NCBI GenBank assembly: GCA_000482145.1
Contig: AUXH01000123.1
Location: forward strand, 1 to 38,438
Direction: 5' to 3'
DNA: 38,438 nucleotides
Origin: Strigomonas culicis
Lineage: Eukaryota > Euglenozoa > Kinetoplastea > Trypanosomatida > Trypanosomatidae
Under the pieces are notes generated by a model, which ran no database searches, was not told the DNA's origin, and worked only from the letters and a program-made list of their open reading frames with translations. This document shows, piece by piece, positions 35,587-38,438 of the stretch. The stretch's first letter is position 1. The number at the start of each line of letters is the position of its first letter. Position numbers and translations under genes: made by a program.

Positions 35587-38379
35587 CTAATACCTACTTG
35601 CTTTCCCATTGCTGCGCTTTCGGTTCCTGTTTGCACCTAAAATATTATCGCTACTGTTGACATTAAAATTGCCGCCGCCACCATTATTATTGTTATTGTT
35701 ATTGTTCATATTGAACGTAGGGACACCCTGCAGTGGCTGGGTAAAGGAGGAAGGAGCACCAAAAGGGGCCGCATTGCCACCACCCATATTCATATTATTG
35801 TTCGCAGCATTAGTATTAGCATTCGTGTTGTTGTTGTTGTTGTTGTTATTCATATTGAATGTAGGTGCACCTTGCAGTGGCTGCCCAAATGAAGAAGGAC
35901 CACCAAACGACGCTGCATTGCCGCCACCCATACCGTTATTACTATTATTGTTATTGTTATTGGTGTTATTGTTGCCAAATCCACCCATCGCGTTATTATT
36001 ATTATTGTTGTTGTTGTTATTATTGTTATTGTTATTATTAGTTCCAAACGATGTGGAAGGTGGGCGCATGGAAGCGTTGCCACCGCCAAACCCGGCCGCC
36101 GGCTGCGGGCCGGCATTGTTAGTAGGGTTGGGGCCGCCGCCAAAGCTAAATGGGGAGGCCTGAGGCTGCGCCGGGGGCGCGCTGCCGGCCGCCGCCGCCC
36201 CGCTCCCGAAGGCAGAGCTGCTTCCGCCATACACTGCACCTGCATTACTGCCAAACCCAACCACATTCGTGGGATTGGTGTTCCCGTTATTGTTATTATT
36301 GTTATTGTTATTATTAGTAGTAGTAGTAGTAGTATTAGCTACAAAGGTTGTGGAAGGTGGGCGCATGGAAGCGTTGCCCCCGCCAAACCCGGCCGCCGGC
36401 TGCGGGCCGGCATTGTTAGTGGGGTTGGGGCCGCCGCCAAAGTTAAATGGGGGTGCCTGGGGCTGCGCCGGGGGCGCGCTGCCGGCCGTCGCCGCCCCAC
36501 CTCCGAAGGAAAAGCCACCTCCGCCAAACCCAACCACATTCGTGGCATTAGTGTTCCCGTTATTGTTATTATTGTTGGTGTTATTGTTATTGTTATGAGC
36601 AGTAGCGTTCGCCGCGCCAAAGCCGCCCGGGGCGGTAGCCGCGCCACCTCCGTTGGGGGCTGCGCTGTTAAAGACGTTGTTCTGCCCGAACGTAGGAGCC
36701 GCGGTGGGGTTGGCTCCGCCGGGGGGGAAGCCGCCGCCACCCGCGGTGGGCGCAGCCGTCGTCGTGGGCGTGCTGGCGCCGAAGGAGAAGCCACCACTCG
36801 CACCCGGCGCGGCGGCGGGGCCGCCACCGACCGGCGGCGGGCCGGCCGCCGCGCTGCTGGCGTTCGTCTTCGTGTCGGCGACCGTCATGCCGCGCCCCGG
36901 CGGCGGCCCACCGTTGGCGCCGCCGCCGCCAAAGGCACTCGAGGCGTTCGCGTTCGTGGGATTGTCACGCGTCGTATCCCCCGCGGGGGCGGGCGCGGGG
37001 GCACCGAAGCCCGCCGCCGCGGTGGGGGCAGCGGCGGGCGCGCCACTGGAGGCCGATGGCGCACCGAAGCCGAAGCCCCCCGCGGGCGCGGCCGGCGTCG
37101 GTGGATTCGCGCTGGCGTCCGCCGTCGGCGGCGCGGCGCCAAACGGCGCGGCACCGGCGCTGCCGAAGGAAAAAGGGTTCGCGCCACCCGCACCTCCACC
37201 GCCGCCAAAGCCGCTGGGTGCCGGCGCCGCACTCGCGGGCGCGGCCGCTGCCGCCGTGGCGCTGGGGCCAGCCGCGACGGCCGGCGCCTCCGCCGCCGTC
37301 TCTGCCCCGAGAGCGACGGGGCTGGCACCGCCCGCACGCTCCCCTAGGCCAAACATACCCGCCGGCGGCGGCGCCGGCACGCCTGCGGTGCTGGCCTCCG
37401 CTGGCGGGGGAGGGGCGGCGGCAGCCGCGCTCGGGAAGGAGAAGGTCGGCGCCGCCTTCGCCGGCTTGGGGGAGGCGCGGCCCGCACCCGCGGCCACCGG
37501 GGCCCCGCCGAACGACGGCGGTGCTGCCTTGGCGCCGAAGCTGAAGGCCGGCGCTGCCGCTGAGGGGGCGGCGGCCGTCGTTGGTGTTGTTGTTGTCGGC
37601 GCGGCCACGCTGCCGAAGGAGGTGAGCGTCGGCGCGGGTGTGGACGGGGCGGCCTGGGGCTCCTCCGCCTTGGGCGGCGCGGGGCGCTTACGCATTTCCT
37701 CCATGAAGGACCGCAGCTCGTGCGAGGTGCGCTGCAGCTCCTCTGCGCTGATCGCGCCCTTGCCCTTCTCCAGCGCATCCTTGATCGTCGTGAGCTCCGC
37801 GTCGCGCCTCGTGGTGGATGCGACGACGGTGTCGATCTCCTGCTTGAAGGCGCGGACGAGCTCCATCAGCTCGCCCGTCTGTGCCGCCTGCTTCGACAGA
37901 TCGCTCAGCACGAGATCCGTCCGGTCCTGCTTCTTCTCGATGCGCTGCATCGCCTCTTCACTCACGACGAGCGCCCCGGGTAACGGCGCGAGACCCGAGA
38001 GCGACATCGGCGCGGCGGTGTTCAAAGACTGATCCGCCAGCGCGGGGCCCTCCCGCCGGTACGGCTGCGGCGGCACCAGCGGCGCGGTGTTGCTGTTGCC
38101 GCGGCTGCTGCCGCCCATCCCGTTTGTCGTCGCCGTGGACGTGTTGAAGTAGTCCCCCAGCGTGGCGGTCAGCGACGTCGATGTCTCCTCGCGCGCGCGC
38201 TTGCGGCCGGGGGCGGGGGCGGGCGACGGCCGCAGCGTGAGCGTGCCGGTTTCCGCGTCGCGCCGGATGACATCGCCGCCCTGCAGCGCCACCGCGGAGA
38301 GACTGCACCGCTGCTGGAGGGGGCGGATCGTCGTGTCGGCACCGAGCGGCATGCCGGAAAGCGTATACCGCTGCCGCAT
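35587..38379 (-). CDS. FG-repeat nucleoporin-like protein with poly-Asn tracts
   Basis: 930 residues, ATG to TAG. Residues 1-130 are non-repetitive, with a basic patch GRKRAREE near 60. About 136-230 is a probable coiled coil rich in Glu/Lys/Leu. From about 255 onward there are many FG dipeptides of FSFG, GFG and GGFG type in Ala/Pro/Gly/Asn-rich sequence, typical of the permeability barrier of the nuclear pore. The last third is Asn-rich, with several runs of 8-17 Asn encoded by AAC/AAT. The C-terminus RNRKRSNGKASRY is basic. Two internal tandem duplications are visible in the DNA. FG nucleoporins bind transport receptors; which trypanosomatid Nup this corresponds to could not be decided. 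The coiled coil lies N-terminal to the FG region, the reverse of Nup62. Confidence 0.8.
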   Translation of the reverse strand: MRQRYTLSGMPLGADTTIRPLQQRCSLSAVALQGGDVIRRDAETGTLTLRPSPAPAPGRKRAREETSTSLTATLGDYFNTSTATTNGMGGSSRGNSNTAPLVPPQPYRREGPALADQSLNTAAPMSLSGLAPLPGALVVSEEAMQRIEKKQDRTDLVLSDLSKQAAQTGELMELVRAFKQEIDTVVASTTRRDAELTTIKDALEKGKGAISAEELQRTSHELRSFMEEMRKRPAPPKAEEPQAAPSTPAPTLTSFGSVAAPTTTTPTTAAAPSAAAPAFSFGAKAAPPSFGGAPVAAGAGRASPKPAKAAPTFSFPSAAAAAPPPPAEASTAGVPAPPPAGMFGLGERAGGASPVALGAETAAEAPAVAAGPSATAAAAAPASAAPAPSGFGGGGGAGGANPFSFGSAGAAPFGAAPPTADASANPPTPAAPAGGFGFGAPSASSGAPAAAPTAAAGFGAPAPAPAGDTTRDNPTNANASSAFGGGGANGGPPPGRGMTVADTKTNASSAAAGPPPVGGGPAAAPGASGGFSFGASTPTTTAAPTAGGGGFPPGGANPTAAPTFGQNNVFNSAAPNGGGAATAPGGFGAANATAHNNNNNTNNNNNNGNTNATNVVGFGGGGFSFGGGAATAGSAPPAQPQAPPFNFGGGPNPTNNAGPQPAAGFGGGNASMRPPSTTFVANTTTTTTNNNNNNNNNNGNTNPTNVVGFGSNAGAVYGGSSSAFGSGAAAAGSAPPAQPQASPFSFGGGPNPTNNAGPQPAAGFGGGNASMRPPSTSFGTNNNNNNNNNNNNNNNNAMGGFGNNNTNNNNNNSNNGMGGGNAASFGGPSSFGQPLQGAPTFNMNNNNNNNNTNANTNAANNNMNMGGGNAAPFGAPSSFTQPLQGVPTFNMNNNNNNNNGGGGNFNVNSSDNILGANRNRKRSNGKASRY
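35680..36045 (-). repeat. Poly-Asn trinucleotide tracts and a 144-bp-spaced duplication
   Basis: Several AAC/AAT codon runs in the nucleoporin-like gene. A unit encoding PLQG[AV]PTFNMNNN recurs with an offset of 144 bp (starts near 35705 and 35849), with moderate divergence. Confidence 0.75.
36052..36520 (-). repeat. Tandem FG-unit duplication, offset 297 bp
   Basis: The segment at about 36052-36215 recurs at about 36349-36512 with only a few base differences. It encodes GSAPPAQPQ, FGGGPNPTNNAGPQ and NASMRPPST in both copies. The copies are separated by an Asn/Thr microsatellite. Confidence 0.8.
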
Positions 38380-38399
38380 GATTCAGAACAAAAACAAAA

Positions 38400-38434
38400 C
38401 TGATGAGTGAAGTATGCACGCAGGGGAGAAAAGG
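38400..38434 (-). promoter_or_regulatory. Possible spliced-leader acceptor for the nucleoporin-like gene
   Basis: Minus-strand CTTTTCTCCCC-containing pyrimidine-rich stretch with an AG at 38401-38400, 20 nt before the ATG. The window ends here, so farther sites cannot be excluded. Confidence 0.35.
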
Positions 38435-38438
38435 GATA

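Overview
The window reads as a stretch of nuclear chromosome from a trypanosomatid (Kinetoplastea, Euglenozoa). Fourteen intronless protein genes lie head to tail on the minus strand. The coding DNA is very GC-rich and the intergenic DNA AT-rich. Upstream of most start codons the minus strand carries a polypyrimidine tract followed by the first AG, as expected for spliced-leader trans-splicing of one polycistronic unit. TAA, TAG and TGA are all used as stops, so the standard code applies. The genus cannot be fixed from sequence alone. No tRNA, rRNA, retroelement, CRISPR array or strand switch was recognised.

Layout in transcription order (right to left): an FG-repeat nucleoporin-like protein with poly-Asn tracts (35587-38379); a biotin-protein ligase (34162-35151); a SETD3/RuBisCO-LSMT-type SET protein with a probable mitochondrial presequence (31515-33842); three neighbouring paralogues of an RNA-binding family (28445-30814, 23841-27902, 20770-23175); a non-coding stretch of about 1.8 kb; a conserved-looking unknown (16288-18942); a DEAD-box helicase-like protein without the catalytic motifs (13274-15532); three neighbouring genes with PDZ-like folds (9517-12900, 7987-9060, 5031-7472); a RING/ZZ-like probable E3 ligase (1934-4390); and the N-terminal 548 codons of an unknown gene that runs off the left edge (<1-1646).

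Two local gene families stand out. The first has a one- or three-copy module, an RRM-like fold followed by a PC[LI]FG motif, plus a shared helical C-terminal domain. One member has a convincing PAM2 (poly(A)-binding-protein interaction) motif. Two members share a 281-bp tract with no mismatch, which points to recent gene conversion. This family is the best candidate here for an undescribed post-transcriptional regulatory system. The second family consists of PDZ-like proteins built as helical N-terminus, PDZ-like 1, PDZ-like 2, charged linker, PDZ-like 3, with a short single-domain third member that has a presequence-like N-terminus. Protein identities come from motif reading only; no database search was possible.
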